64,000 bases of DNA, taken from assembly GCA_958009055.1 (NCBI GenBank), contig OY253664.1, positions 248,001 through 312,000 on the forward strand. The letters run 5' to 3'. Below the pieces are notes generated by a model. It had not been told where the DNA came from and did no database searches. It saw only the letters and a program-made list of their open reading frames with translations. This DNA is from Choricystis sp. odSpoLacu1. Lineage: Eukaryota > Chlorophyta > Trebouxiophyceae. Below are positions 63,959 to 64,000 of this stretch, piece by piece. The first letter of the stretch is position 1. Each line of letters begins with the position of its first letter. Both the position numbers and the translations under genes were made by a program.

Positions 63959-64000
63959 GTGAGTTTTTTTGCACCACCAGCGCCCGCCTGGTGGCTGTGT

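Noticed and set aside
1..64000. CRISPR arrays, bacterial operons and ribosome-binding sites
   Set aside because: No spaced repeat array exists, and spliced nuclear genes throughout show a eukaryotic chromosome.
1..64000. tRNA, rRNA and snRNA genes
   Set aside because: I looked for tRNA B-box-like GGTTCGA motifs and conserved rRNA blocks by eye and found none convincing. A covariance-model scan would be needed to exclude them fully.

Overview
This is a nuclear segment of a GC-rich, intron-containing eukaryote, most likely a photosynthetic alga. The reasons are a nucleus-encoded CCB1 (cytochrome b6f assembly), a nucleus-encoded YCF20 protein with a transit-like N-terminus, an RWP-RK factor and a bHLH-ACT factor, all typical of the green lineage, next to ordinary eukaryotic housekeeping genes. 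Coding DNA is strongly GC-rich, with Ala-, Arg- and Pro-rich proteins. Introns are short (mostly 70-220 nt) GT-AG introns, with one GC-AG intron. Their 5' halves are G/T- or purine-rich and their 3' halves C-rich. I cannot name the species.

Thirty-seven protein-coding genes are supported. Left part (0.6-17.6 kb): RPS3, a RUN/Rubicon-homology-type protein, a putative plastid protein, ceramide kinase, a bHLH-ACT factor, a small PP1-motif/CaaX protein, a coiled-coil protein, XAP5, mitochondrial ATP synthase delta, an SfsA homologue and RPL29. Centre (18.4-34.4 kb): a cellulose-synthase-type GT2 fused to a GH9 endoglucanase, exportin-T, a Pro-rich protein, a secreted CAP protein, CCB1 and exocyst SEC6. 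At 34.6-36.84 kb lies a compositionally foreign island with two intronless divergent genes, a UDP-glycosyltransferase and an RWP-RK factor. Right part (36.8-64 kb): a TMX2-like protein, a carnosine-synthase-like ATP-grasp enzyme, GARS, RAE1, YCF20, EXO70, MIA40, dynein LC8, U1-C, PRMT1, organellar uL6, a secreted Cys-rich protein, DAD1, the glyoxylate-cycle pair malate synthase and isocitrate lyase, and the start of RRP41.

Genes are tightly packed. From RAE1 to isocitrate lyase twelve genes alternate strand without exception, giving head-to-head pairs over short shared promoters. Malate synthase and isocitrate lyase form one such pair and are the two enzymes unique to the glyoxylate cycle. 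SEC6 and EXO70 are both exocyst subunits. XAP5, U1-C, PRMT1, RAE1, RRP41 and exportin-T act in RNA metabolism.

The most striking feature is the single gene encoding both a cellulose-synthase-type glycosyltransferase and a GH9 cellulase. About eleven genes carry apparent frame breaks, nearly all at G/C homopolymers or (GC)n runs. Base-calling error is the simplest explanation, and it limits the exact protein models for those genes.
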